Assembly: GCA_012522795.1 (NCBI GenBank)
Contig: JAAYJT010000097.1
Span: 1 to 37,126, forward strand
Direction of reading: 5' to 3'
DNA from: Bacteroidales bacterium
GTDB lineage: Bacteria > Bacteroidota > Bacteroidia > Bacteroidales > JAAYJT01
Length of the DNA stretch: 37,126 nt
Shown piece by piece: positions 1-8,319 of this stretch. The notes under the pieces are model-generated. The model worked only from the letters and a program-made list of their open reading frames with translations. It had not been told where the DNA came from and did not search any database. Both the position numbers and the translations under genes were made by a program. The stretch's first letter is position 1, and every line of letters begins with the position of its first letter.

Positions 1-350
1 AGCAAAAAGATCACAGACGCAAGAATAATAAACAAAATCACTCAGAAAGAATTGAGAATAAGAACAAAATTACATCCGCTAATGTCAGAAATGTTATTAA
101 AACTAAATTTGTCGCACTAAAACGGACAAGTCAGGAAATATATTGTACTTTGATTGCTAATTTGCTCATGACGGTAATACAAAAAAGTTTGAAAAGGAAC
201 TGGGCATTTTCAAATCTGGTGAGTTTTTGCAAAATTCACTTGTTCAATTATATTCATCTGCTAAATTTCCTCGAAAATCCAGATAGAGAGTGGCAAAAAA
301 CATTTGAATTAGCGAGACAGCCTACTCTTTTTGATGGGGCTTACTTTTAA
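1..350 (+). mobile_element. C-terminal remnant of an IS4-like transposase
   Basis: The frame is open from the window edge to a TAA at 348-350. Its last 65 or so residues resemble the C-terminal end of Bacteroidota IS4-type DDE transposases: a CTLIANLLMTVIQ segment, then KRNWAFSNLVSF, then an HLFNYIHLLNFLENP stretch and a short PTLFD tail. The upstream part, about positions 3-140, is very rich in Lys and Asn and does not look like the expected catalytic region with its Glu, so the copy may be decayed as well as cut by the window edge. The first possible start inside the window is a TTG at 150, which is unlikely to be a real start. No terminal inverted repeat could be fixed downstream. The family call rests on recalled C-terminal features only. 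Confidence 0.55.
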
Positions 351-587
351 AAATGATAAAAAATAGCAAATATTGTTATTGATTATCAGCTAATTGAAAA
401 AATAAAAAATAATTTTATACTTTTACCGGACAATATTGAAATAAAATAAAATATAATACAAACAAAGAATTAATCACTGAGCCTAACAAGCTAACCAAAA
501 CCCTTTTAGAAGAAATAAAAATATCTGTTACCTAAATGGATTAGGGTTCGGTTTAAAATAATCAAATTTATCAAATAATCAAATAAT
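351..587. other. Intergenic region, no gene seen
   Basis: This AT-rich stretch separates the transposase remnant from the 3' end of the FISUMP gene. It contains a loose inverted pair, AACCAAAACCCT near 494-506 and AGGGTTCGGTT near 543-553, with a loop too long for an ordinary terminator. It also contains repeated AATCAAAT-type words near 560-587. I see no RNA gene or convincing promoter. Confidence 0.4.
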
Positions 588-1541
588 TTAATCCCTAAGA
601 CATCGTACGCTGAATCCGGTCGTCTTAAAGCCGTTGTTGTGGTACACGTAACCGTGATTGTAATACATAATCTGCCCCCAGGCACCCATAGATGCGAACT
701 CAGTAGAACTCCACCAAAAACCGTCGTTACCAATGACGACAAAACTTCCAATGGTACTGCGGCCTCCGCCCGGAAGCGCTGAAAAACCGGTTGCATTGTT
801 AGCTAAAAGATCATTTCCAATCGCACAAGTATTTGAAATTGTATCCCAATGAGTTGTTGCAGCAAGGGCTTTAGCAATATAATTGGTATCGCCATCACAA
901 AGATATTCAGGCTGGTTGCTTACATATTGAATTAATGTCGACCACTCAGCATCTGTTGGAAGATGCCAGCCTTCAGGACAAATTCCCCGAACACCGGGTG
1001 TCGTGGAATATTGCATCATCTCATTCCATTGGTATAGACCGCCGTATATATCGCAATTTGCTTCTGAATCATCATAACAGTATTTTTCAATTACGTCGTT
1101 ATCTGTTTGAGTAATGCTTCCATCAATACGAATACCTGTGTTCAAGTTTTCAGACATCCAGCATTGATCACCTATAAAAACGGTATTATATTCATTGCCA
1201 TCTATATCGATTACTGTAGAAATTCCACAGGTAAATCCGCTCCCTCCCACAATAATGTTCACTGTGGCAATCAGATCATTGAGGTTGATCATGCCATCGT
1301 TATTTAAGTCGGCATTGTTGAAACAAAAAGGTTCAGGATTTAAACCAAGAATGTAATTTGAAATTGTAATGACATCCAATATGTCTACTACTCCGTCACA
1401 ATTAGCATCGCCCGGAGTAATCAAATTATTTGTAGATGCCAAAGTAGTACCATCTGTTTTGTCGTTAAGCTGTAAATCTTGAGCTTGTAACCCAACTAGT
1501 ACTGTAAATGCTAATAAGAATGATAGAATTGAATTTTTCAT
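588..1541 (-). CDS. Exported dockerin-like and FISUMP domain protein
   Basis: This encodes a predicted exported protein of 317 residues. I chose the Met at 1541 because it opens a clean signal peptide (MKNSILSFLLAFTVLVGLQA, residues 1-20); the longer frame from 1586 would put 15 unsuitable residues in front. Residues about 44-98 carry two EF-hand-like dockerin repeats, with DANCDGVVD and DLNNDGMIN as the calcium loops. Residues about 109-317 form a FISUMP domain (Fibrobacter succinogenes major paralogous domain), recognised by IDGNEY, CWMSENLN, GICPEGWHLPTDAEW, GFSALPGG, WWSSTE and the terminal FSVRCLRD. The function of this domain is not established; it occurs on surface proteins of Bacteroidota and Fibrobacter. 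No T9SS sorting domain is visible, and no cohesin partner is encoded in this window. Confidence 0.8.
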   Translation of the reverse strand: MKNSILSFLLAFTVLVGLQAQDLQLNDKTDGTTLASTNNLITPGDANCDGVVDILDVITISNYILGLNPEPFCFNNADLNNDGMINLNDLIATVNIIVGGSGFTCGISTVIDIDGNEYNTVFIGDQCWMSENLNTGIRIDGSITQTDNDVIEKYCYDDSEANCDIYGGLYQWNEMMQYSTTPGVRGICPEGWHLPTDAEWSTLIQYVSNQPEYLCDGDTNYIAKALAATTHWDTISNTCAIGNDLLANNATGFSALPGGGRSTIGSFVVIGNDGFWWSSTEFASMGAWGQIMYYNHGYVYHNNGFKTTGFSVRCLRD

Positions 1542-2144
1542 TTTAAGTAGTTTATTTAATAAGTAGTTAGAAAGATATAATAGCACATATAATGATATTA
1601 AGGTATAATATGTAGTTAGATAATATTAATCAAAGACTGTAATATAAATTAAATTTATGGCGCTCTTGGAAGGTTCATTACTAAAAATGTAAGTATCGGC
1701 ATTAGTAATGAATTTTGTGATCCTTTTTTCATAATTTCAATTATTTAATTCATATTTTATTTATATTAAGTTTACTAACTTTTTCTATATCAATTAAATA
1801 TATGTAAAAATCACATATATACTTAATCTTATTCCTGCTAAACGTCAAGAGATTATAATTCACAAAAACAGAACTCTGACCCCTTCCTGTAATTCATCGT
1901 GGATTATTTATCTTTTTACAAAGAAAATGGTTAATTATATCTAGACAATATTCAATATTAAGGAAAACATAGTGTTTCAAGTATAAAATAAAATAATAAA
2001 AGCAATCTATACAAGTGATGTTCAATAGAATAACAGTATATTTGCTCGCATTTCTTCTGTTTTTATGAATAATTCAGGTAATAATCCTTTTTTTAGAAAA
2101 GTCATTCTCCATCTCTAATTGAACAATCTTTTGATACAGCTTAT
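1542..2144. other. Long AT-rich gap with one inverted repeat
   Basis: This is 603 bases without a supported gene, lying upstream of the minus-strand FISUMP gene and downstream of the minus-strand protease. Apart from the hairpin listed separately at 1674-1712 I see only short open frames, for example a 16-codon hydrophobic micro-ORF near 2020 that I do not believe. The region should contain the FISUMP promoter, but no clear TAnnTTTG box was found. Confidence 0.4.
1674..1712. repeat. 11-bp perfect inverted repeat (hairpin)
   Basis: TTCATTACTAA at 1674-1684 is exactly complementary to TTAGTAATGAA at 1702-1712, with a 17-base loop. The stem is AT-rich and no long T run follows on either strand, so it is not a standard terminator. 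It could be an operator or a structured leader element of the FISUMP gene, which starts 133 bases away. Its role is unknown. Confidence 0.45.
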
Positions 2145-3059
2145 TTACTTACTTTTACTGGTAGTCCATCTTTTTAACTCATCAATCCATTCTGTAAAAA
2201 CCGAAACTCTAGTCCATTCCATTGTTTGACCGTAATAACCTGTTTTTATTAGTTGTTCAACGTTAACACCACCACCTGTGCAAATCCCTATTAACTCCCA
2301 TTGATTTTTTTTCTTTCTGAAAAGACCGCCACCACTATCACCTCCTGAGGATATGTATTCTAACGGTCTTGGTGTTGGACTTCCCATTTTATTACAATCC
2401 GTCCTTGTCGGATGATCAAAGTCGCAAAATAGTAATGTCTCATAACCAAGGTACAGTTGTCCACCAATACTGTCCACTACATTTTCACCTGCAATTTTCT
2501 TATTGTACAGTCCTACTAAATCTGGTCTGTCAGCTGGTCCTGATGCTCCATATCCAACTCCCACAACGTTTGAGTTTAATTCATCTGATGAATAATTTAA
2601 TTTAGCGGGTGTAATGTTTTTTAACGGTTGCTCTATTTCAAGAAGAGCAATATCGCATGAGCCTTTGGTAAGGCTGTCAAGGTAATACGGATGTATCCAC
2701 AAATTCTTTACCTTTACTTTTTGTCCTTTAAATACTAATTTTAGATTAGAAATATCAGTTACTCTATGGTTATAGGCAACATATGAAACAATGGTATGAC
2801 CATTAAAATTAAGTGTGTCGGGCCTTGTATCACTGTCAACAAATACGTGAGCACAAGATAAAACAAAATGGTCACTTATTAAGACACAAGAACCACTTGC
2901 TGACGTGTCTTTATAAATTTGTCCAACACAGCCAAATTGTTTTTTAGCCGCTAATTTTAAATATGCTTTTTCATCAACATCGTGTCTGATGATACCTGAG
3001 AAAAAAGTCAGAAAAATCATCACACAAAAAATGGGAAAGATTAATTGTTCATATTTCAT
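2145..3059 (-). CDS. Trypsin-like serine protease (S1 fold)
   Basis: The 304-residue protein has a hydrophobic N-terminus (residues about 6-24) that is either a signal peptide or a membrane anchor. The chymotrypsin-fold triad is visible: His71 in LSCAHVF, Asp136 in SCDIALLEI and Ser242 in SSGGDSGGGLF. Cys residues at 44, 58, 69, 135, 212, 222 and in the later GICTGGG segment may form disulfides, which fits an exported enzyme. There is no propeptide, PDZ domain or T9SS domain, so it is a minimal S1 protease rather than a DegP-like one. It stands alone, with no operon partner: a 603-base gap lies downstream and a 350-base gap upstream. The substrate cannot be predicted. Confidence 0.8.
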   Translation of the reverse strand: MKYEQLIFPIFCVMIFLTFFSGIIRHDVDEKAYLKLAAKKQFGCVGQIYKDTSASGSCVLISDHFVLSCAHVFVDSDTRPDTLNFNGHTIVSYVAYNHRVTDISNLKLVFKGQKVKVKNLWIHPYYLDSLTKGSCDIALLEIEQPLKNITPAKLNYSSDELNSNVVGVGYGASGPADRPDLVGLYNKKIAGENVVDSIGGQLYLGYETLLFCDFDHPTRTDCNKMGSPTPRPLEYISSGGDSGGGLFRKKKNQWELIGICTGGGVNVEQLIKTGYYGQTMEWTRVSVFTEWIDELKRWTTSKSK

Positions 3060-3409
3060 TGTCAGTCTGTTTCAAATTACCTGTAATACGATGTTATGGC
3101 TCGTTTTTCTTGTTATCCACCCTGTAATAAGATCAAGTTTTCTGAGTAGTTTGACGTTCATGAAAATTCTTTGAAAACCGGCATCTCAACCGGTAGTTAT
3201 GCATTAAAAACTAATTTTTATAGTCAGGCGAAATAAAAATTTCAACTTGCTAAAATAGAGTTTTTTTGCGTTTGCTATGATCAATTATTAAAAAATCAAA
3301 AATCATTACAAATTTCATAAAAAACTAAATCCCTATATATCAACATATTATACAAAATCAATGTTATTAAAAAAAGAAAATTAAATTTGCATCATATTTT
3401 AATATTATC
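3060..3409. other. Divergent intergenic region between protease and kdsB
   Basis: This gap must hold the promoters of the minus-strand protease and of plus-strand kdsB. A 9-base direct repeat, CCTGTAATA, occurs at 3080-3088 and 3121-3129, within 70 bases of the protease start. I considered a cassette recombination site here and rejected it. The kdsB -7 box is listed separately. Confidence 0.35.
3382..3389 (+). promoter_or_regulatory. Putative Bacteroidota -7 box for kdsB
   Basis: TAAATTTG matches the Bacteroidota primary sigma factor -7 consensus TAnnTTTG and lies 20 bases before the kdsB ATG. No good TTTG -33 box was found at the usual distance, so the assignment is tentative. Confidence 0.4.
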
Positions 3410-4162
3410 ATGATAAAAGCCATAGCAATAATTCCGGCTCGTTATGCCTCTACCCGGTTTCCGGGAAAACCACTTGTTATGATCAATGCAAAATCCATGA
3501 TAATGCGTGTGTATGAACAGGCATTGAAAGCAAAATCATTAAAAGATGTTTATGTTGCAACTGACGATGTAAGGATCTATAATCACGTTACAGAAAATGG
3601 CGGTAAAGTTTTAATGACTTCAGCAGATCATTCAAGCGGTACTGAACGTTGCTATGAAGCTTTCCGGATTCTTGCGGATCAAAAAAAATGTTTTGAAAAC
3701 GAAATTATTGTCAATATTCAGGGTGATGAACCTTTCATCAAGCCACAACAAATTGACGAGATCACAGAGTTATTTGAATATGAGGATACTGAAATTGCAA
3801 CTTTGAAAAAACAGATAAGTAACGAGGCTGATATTGCTGATCCCAATTGTGTGAAAATAGTAAGCGACATTCACGGACAAGCCCTGTATTTCTCCAGATC
3901 ACCCATTCCATTTGTTCGTGATCCCGGTGAACGGTTGCTAAAACCAGGATTATATTTCAGGCATATTGGTTTGTATGCCTATCGAAGTGATATTTTGACA
4001 TCAATTTGCCAGATCAGTCCTTCACAACTTGAAATAGCTGAAAAACTTGAGCAACTACGATGGCTTGAAAATGGGTTTAAAATCAGGGTTGGAACAACTG
4101 AATATGAAAATATTGCCATTGACACACCTGAAGATTTATTAAAAGTTACCAACATCACTTGA
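3410..4162 (+). CDS. kdsB: 3-deoxy-manno-octulosonate cytidylyltransferase (CMP-KDO synthetase)
   Basis: The enzyme activates KDO with CTP to CMP-KDO, the donor for the inner core of lipopolysaccharide, in the cytoplasm. At 250 residues it has the family's usual length. Recognisable elements are the N-terminal nucleotide-binding loop IPARYASTRFPGKPL, VATDD, SSGTERCYEA, NIQGDEPFI, the YFSRSPIPFVRD segment, RHIGLYAYR, EKLEQLRWLENG and the C-terminal DTPEDL. The first ATG fits the family start. It is followed 49 bases later by the HU-SPOR gene. Together with the LptF/LptG-like permease at the far end of the window, it indicates an LPS-producing outer membrane. Confidence 0.95.
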   Translation: MIKAIAIIPARYASTRFPGKPLVMINAKSMIMRVYEQALKAKSLKDVYVATDDVRIYNHVTENGGKVLMTSADHSSGTERCYEAFRILADQKKCFENEIIVNIQGDEPFIKPQQIDEITELFEYEDTEIATLKKQISNEADIADPNCVKIVSDIHGQALYFSRSPIPFVRDPGERLLKPGLYFRHIGLYAYRSDILTSICQISPSQLEIAEKLEQLRWLENGFKIRVGTTEYENIAIDTPEDLLKVTNIT

Positions 4163-4211
4163 AGATTAGCAAGTTCTGTATTACTTTTGCATGCCTGTTA
4201 ACTTATAAGTT

Positions 4212-5303
4212 ATGAACCTCGAAAAACATCTGATCAGTCTTCTACATCAGCATGATTGCGTCATAGTTCCGGAGTTTGGCGCTTTCATTGCCAATTATGA
4301 AGCCGCCAGAATTCAGGCTGCCACGCATACACTGCTTCCTCCGCGCAAATTCCTTGTTTTCAATTCAAATCTTACCTTCAACGATGGATTATTGGCAACA
4401 GCGGTAAAACAGGATTTTTTATGCGACTTTGATGAAGCAACACGGTTGATACATCAGGAAATAGCTGCCTGGCGCGATGAATTGAAAAAAGGAAATAAAT
4501 TAATCCTTGATGGCATTGGAGTATTTCATATAAATAAAACCGGTAAACTGGAGTTCAAACCTGATCCGGACCAAAATTTTTTTAACCAGGCTTTTGGACT
4601 AAAACCATTGGTGGTACCTCCGGTAAGAAAACGCGTTCGCAAATCCAAACCAGCAAAAGTATATTATCATAAACGGGTTCGCAAACCGTCAATCAGAAAA
4701 ATCCGGCGAATTGCATGGGCTGCAGTTATCACTATTCCTTTGATAGCTGCCGGTATATGGAGCATTATGCGTTTTGATGCCCTGCAGCAATTTGCAAATC
4801 AACATTCAGGAATTATAATTCCTTTTCATCATCAGGTTATCGAGCCAGTTCAAAACTTATTTCAGATCCAATCCAAAGAACAACCTTCATTATTGAATTC
4901 AGAATCCAGTGATGAGTTTGAACCTGGAGAAGAAATTTCATTAAATGAATCAACACCTGCTGAAGAAGCAACTAAAGAGAGTGAAAATGCTGAGGAAGCA
5001 ACACTAATTGAATCCGAAACCGTTGCTGATGAGGTTCAACCCTATAGTTATTCCGATTGTGAACCATCAGTAGCCGGACAACGTGCATATCATATCATTG
5101 TAGGCTCTTTTGAGGTGGATTTCAATGCCGGAATCCTCGTCAATGAACTTGGAAAACTTGGATGGAATGCAAGAACTATTGAATCGGTAGAGGGAAAATT
5201 CCGTGTAAGTATTGTCTCGTGCGCCGTTAAACAGCAAGCTCTGGAATTACTTCAAAAAGTTAGAGAAGAGCAGAATCCGGCTGCCTGGCTGCTGAGGATA
5301 TGA
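4212..5303 (+). CDS. HU-domain, single-TM, SPOR-domain protein
   Basis: The 363-residue protein has three parts. Residues about 1-137 look like the bacterial HU-CCDC81-type tandem HU/IHF-like domain (FGAFIANYE, NDGLLATAV, LILDGIGVFHIN). A very basic stretch, about 139-166, leads into one membrane segment at about 167-187. After an acidic, Glu-rich linker (about 227-275) comes a C-terminal SPOR domain (about 291-361; AYHIIVGSF, FRVSIVSC), a fold known to bind denuded septal peptidoglycan. By the positive-inside rule the HU-like part should be cytoplasmic and the SPOR part periplasmic, which would let it link nucleoid or other cytoplasmic partners to the division site. That role is inferred; similar HU-SPOR fusions are common in Bacteroidota. 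It lies between kdsB and trmB. Confidence 0.85.
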   Translation: MNLEKHLISLLHQHDCVIVPEFGAFIANYEAARIQAATHTLLPPRKFLVFNSNLTFNDGLLATAVKQDFLCDFDEATRLIHQEIAAWRDELKKGNKLILDGIGVFHINKTGKLEFKPDPDQNFFNQAFGLKPLVVPPVRKRVRKSKPAKVYYHKRVRKPSIRKIRRIAWAAVITIPLIAAGIWSIMRFDALQQFANQHSGIIIPFHHQVIEPVQNLFQIQSKEQPSLLNSESSDEFEPGEEISLNESTPAEEATKESENAEEATLIESETVADEVQPYSYSDCEPSVAGQRAYHIIVGSFEVDFNAGILVNELGKLGWNARTIESVEGKFRVSIVSCAVKQQALELLQKVREEQNPAAWLLRI

Positions 5304-5351
5304 CCAGCAAGATTCCGGCACTTTCAGTATTAATTAATTCAGAAAACAAAA

Positions 5352-6017
5352 TTGGCTAAAAATAAACTTGAGAAGTTCAGGGAGTGTAAAACATTCACAA
5401 ACCTCATTCAGGTTGGTTATTTTGACCTTCTAAAAGATTATCCTTTAAAAGGACATTGGGCTAAGAAATATTTTAGGAACCAAAATCCAATAGTTCTGGA
5501 ACTGGGATGCGGCAAGGGTGAATATACTGTTTCGCTGGCTGAAAGGACCAAAGACAAAAATTTTATCGGCATTGACAACAAGGGAGCGCGATTATGGCGG
5601 GGTTGTAAAACAGCTCTTGAGAAAAATCTTGCTAATGTATGTTTTATACGTACCCGTATTGAATTGATCGAACGCCTGTTTGCGTCAAACGAAATAAGTG
5701 AAATATGGCTGACCTTCCCCGATCCGCAACCACGAAATTCAAAAGAAAACAAAAGGCTTACTTCACCCCGCTATCTTACACACTATAAGAACATTATGGT
5801 TCCGGAGGGAATAATCCATCTTAAAACCGATAATACTGCACTTTTTGAATACACCCTCGAAACCATTGAAAAACATAAACACTCGCTATTATTTCATTCT
5901 TTTGATCTTTACGGTTTGAACCTTAATGATGAAGCATCATCAATACAGACATTTTACGAAAAAATGTTCCTTGAACAGAGTGTAAACATAAAATATCTGA
6001 GGTTCAAACTTGGGTGA
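5352..6017 (+). CDS. trmB: tRNA (guanine-N7-)-methyltransferase
   Basis: TrmB methylates G46 in the variable loop of tRNAs using S-adenosylmethionine. The SAM-binding motif LELGCGKGEYTVSLAE is present near residue 50. The family signature FPDPQPRNSKENKRLTSPRYL-like block lies near residue 120, followed by HLKTDN. The start is a TTG codon at 5352. It is preferred because the product then begins MAKNKLEKF, which matches the usual N-terminus of Bacteroidota TrmB, and no in-frame ATG lies near. The gene follows the HU-SPOR gene by 48 bases and precedes the alkyltransferase-like gene by 26, suggesting one transcript. The 221-residue length is normal. Confidence 0.93.
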   Translation: MAKNKLEKFRECKTFTNLIQVGYFDLLKDYPLKGHWAKKYFRNQNPIVLELGCGKGEYTVSLAERTKDKNFIGIDNKGARLWRGCKTALEKNLANVCFIRTRIELIERLFASNEISEIWLTFPDPQPRNSKENKRLTSPRYLTHYKNIMVPEGIIHLKTDNTALFEYTLETIEKHKHSLLFHSFDLYGLNLNDEASSIQTFYEKMFLEQSVNIKYLRFKLG

Positions 6018-6043
6018 TAATTACATAAAAACCAAATCCCGAT

Positions 6044-6388
6044 ATGACGGCTAATAAACATGATGATTCGTTTTTCAGTAAAGTTTATGAAGTAACGCAG
6101 CTCATTCCTTTTGGCAGGGTCACTTCTTATGGTGCTATTGCTGCTTATCTGGGAACCAGAGGCTCAGCCCGTATGGTTGGATGGGCTTTGAATGCGTCTC
6201 ACTTTAATTCCGGGGCAATACCAGCACACAGAGTTGTGAACCGTAATGGGGTTCTTACAGGTAAGCACCATTTTGGCGGACAAAAAGTTATGCAGCAGCT
6301 TCTTGAAAGTGAAGGAATAAAAGTTGAGAATGACCAGATCATTGATTTTGAAAAGGTTTTCTGGGATCCAATGAAAGAATTACTTTGA
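6044..6388 (+). CDS. Alkyltransferase-like protein (MGMT homologue, Ala in place of Cys)
   Basis: This 114-residue protein is the C-terminal, DNA-binding half of the O6-alkylguanine-DNA alkyltransferase family. The helix-turn-helix with its arginine finger is seen in RVTSYGAIAAYLG and SARMVGWALN (Arg43). The active-site motif, normally PCHRV, reads PAHRVVN with Ala61. The protein therefore cannot accept the alkyl group and belongs to the alkyltransferase-like (ATL) class. Those proteins are known to bind O6-alkylguanine, flip the base and hand the lesion to nucleotide excision repair. It ends the kdsB-HU-trmB group. The only other alkylation-repair gene in the window, alkD, is broken. Confidence 0.9.
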   Translation: MTANKHDDSFFSKVYEVTQLIPFGRVTSYGAIAAYLGTRGSARMVGWALNASHFNSGAIPAHRVVNRNGVLTGKHHFGGQKVMQQLLESEGIKVENDQIIDFEKVFWDPMKELL

Positions 6389-6517
6389 ACAGAATCGTGA
6401 ATTCTATCAGTGTTTCCATTTGCAACCACACATTAATATCCAGATATTCGACCACATACGTTTAATTATTTTAAAAACAAAATTTCACATTGGTAGTTAA
6501 AAAGCTGGCTTTGTGTT

Positions 6518-6525
6518 TATTTTTG
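6518..6525 (+). promoter_or_regulatory. Putative -7 box for the leucine-degradation cluster
   Basis: TATTTTTG matches TAnnTTTG and is the best promoter candidate between the ATL gene and the carboxyltransferase gene. A TTGG at 6490-6493 could act as the -33 box, but the spacing of 24 is long. If transcription begins just downstream, a start at 6627 leaves about a 95-base leader. Confidence 0.35.
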
Positions 6526-6626
6526 CCTGAACAAAGTCTCGCTTCTCTTTGTTTTTGTGTAAAGTAAATAGCTTTGTAAGTTTTTTATTTTTACATCCGG
6601 TCATTTCTAACCTAAATATATACCCA

Positions 6627-8234
6627 TTGTACCGAATTGAATCAAACATCAATACTGCTTCTTCTACCTATATTGAAAACCGCAATGTTTATAATCAGGT
6701 GATTAACGATTACCGCAAAACACTGGAAGAAGTGGTAAACGGAGCTACTGAGAAAGCAGTGAAAACACATCGCGAAAGAGGCAAACTACTTGCCCGCGAG
6801 CGGATAGACCTGCTGGTTGATCCCAATACTCCATTTCTGGAACTGTCGCCGCTGGCTGCATTCAACATGTATAATAATGAGTTTCCTTCGGCAGGGATAA
6901 TTACTGGTATTGGAGTAATTAACGGGCATGAAACAATGATAGTTGCTAACGATGCAACAGTAAAAGGCGGCACCTATGTAAGGGAAACCATTCGCAAGCA
7001 CGTGCGGGCTCAGGAAATTGCAATGCAAAATCATCTTCCAACAGTTTATCTCGTAGATTCAGGGGGTGTGTTTTTGCCACAACAATCAGAGGTGTTCCCC
7101 GACCGTGATCATTTTGGCAGATTTTTTTATAATCAGGCAAGGATGAGTGCAGCAGGAATTCCACAAATTGCAATTGTAATGGGAAGCTGTACTGCAGGAG
7201 GAGCCTATGTTCCTGCCATGTGCGACGAGACTATCATTGTTGGGAAACAAGGAACTATTTTCATTGGCGGACCACCACTGGTAAAAGCTGCTACCGGCGA
7301 GGAAGTAAGTGCCGAAGAACTTGGAGGTGCCGATGTTCACACTTCAATATCTGGTGTTGCCGATCATTACGCTGCAAACGACCATCACGCCTTACGTATT
7401 TGCAGAAACATTTTCTCAACGTTTAAGGTGCCTCAAAGGCAATTGCTTGATATTACAGCTTCAGAAGAACCTTATTATGATCCGGAAGAGCTTTATGGTA
7501 TTATACCCGTTGACCTTCGCAAAGCTATTGATGCACGCGAGATCATAGCACGAATTGTGGATGGAAGCCGATTTCATGAATTCAAAGCACGTTATGCCAA
7601 CACTCTTATTACCGGTTTTGCTCATATTATGGGTTTTCCGGTTGGAATTATTGCAAACAACGGAGTGCTCTTTTCTGAGTCGGCACTTAAAGGGGCTCAT
7701 TTTATTGAACTTTGTTCCTCACGAAATATTCCTATTGTTTTTTTACAAAACATAACCGGATTTATTGTTGGCAAGGAATACGAATGGCGTGGCATTGCAA
7801 AAGACGGGGCTAAAATGGTGAACGCTGTTGCCAATGCAGCAGTACCCAAATTCACAGTTATTTTTGGCGGTAGTTTCGGAGCAGGCAATTATGCTATGGC
7901 AGGCAGAGCTTACGAACCCCGCTTGCTTTTAATGTATCCGAATGCCAAAATTTCAGTTATGGGTGGCGAACAGGCTGCACAGGTACTGGTATCAATTAAA
8001 AAAGACCAGTTGCATTCGAAAGGGGTTGATTTCAATATTGAAGAAGAAAATAAACTGCGTCAGGAAATACTTGACAAATATGAGCATGAAGGATCGTCTT
8101 ATTACAGTACAGCGCGACTTTGGGACGATGGTATCATTGATCCAAAAGATACCAGAAAAATACTGTCAATGGGTATTTCTATGGCGCTAAACAGGAAATT
8201 TGAAAACACAAATTATGGTGTTTTCCGAATGTAA
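6627..8234 (+). CDS. mccB: Methylcrotonyl-CoA carboxylase, carboxyltransferase (beta) subunit
   Basis: The protein transfers the carboxyl group from carboxybiotin to 3-methylcrotonyl-CoA in leucine and isovalerate breakdown. It has both carboxyltransferase halves. Diagnostic features are [15 protein letters not shown], the [14 protein letters not shown] loop, [23 protein letters not shown] (oxyanion region) and the MCC-type C-terminal block [19 protein letters not shown], then [13 protein letters not shown]. The start is uncertain. The frame is open from a TTG at 6549, but those first 26 residues are hydrophobic and unlike the family. A TTG at 6627 gives [12 protein letters not shown], which fits homologues, so I used it; no ATG is available. 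It is the first gene of the catabolic cluster. Confidence 0.9.
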   Translation: MYRIESNINTASSTYIENRNVYNQVINDYRKTLEEVVNGATEKAVKTHRERGKLLARERIDLLVDPNTPFLELSPLAAFNMYNNEFPSAGIITGIGVINGHETMIVANDATVKGGTYVRETIRKHVRAQEIAMQNHLPTVYLVDSGGVFLPQQSEVFPDRDHFGRFFYNQARMSAAGIPQIAIVMGSCTAGGAYVPAMCDETIIVGKQGTIFIGGPPLVKAATGEEVSAEELGGADVHTSISGVADHYAANDHHALRICRNIFSTFKVPQRQLLDITASEEPYYDPEELYGIIPVDLRKAIDAREIIARIVDGSRFHEFKARYANTLITGFAHIMGFPVGIIANNGVLFSESALKGAHFIELCSSRNIPIVFLQNITGFIVGKEYEWRGIAKDGAKMVNAVANAAVPKFTVIFGGSFGAGNYAMAGRAYEPRLLLMYPNAKISVMGGEQAAQVLVSIKKDQLHSKGVDFNIEEENKLRQEILDKYEHEGSSYYSTARLWDDGIIDPKDTRKILSMGISMALNRKFENTNYGVFRM

Positions 8235-8319
8235 AAGAACGCTGACCCCGTGAATATAAATCTTAGAATCCCCTATGAACTATAATTTTCAAGATCCAAT
8301 AGTAAATAATTAACAACCA

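Noticed and set aside
2020-2070. 16-codon hydrophobic micro-ORF beginning MFNRITVYLLAF
   Set aside because: It stops after 16 codons, has no conserved context, and AT-rich DNA gives such hydrophobic runs by chance.
3060-3130. Possible integron attC-like site upstream of the protease (GTTATGG with surrounding repeats)
   Set aside because: The core words do not fit RYYYAAC/GTTRRRY, and no paired arms able to fold as an attC hairpin were found.
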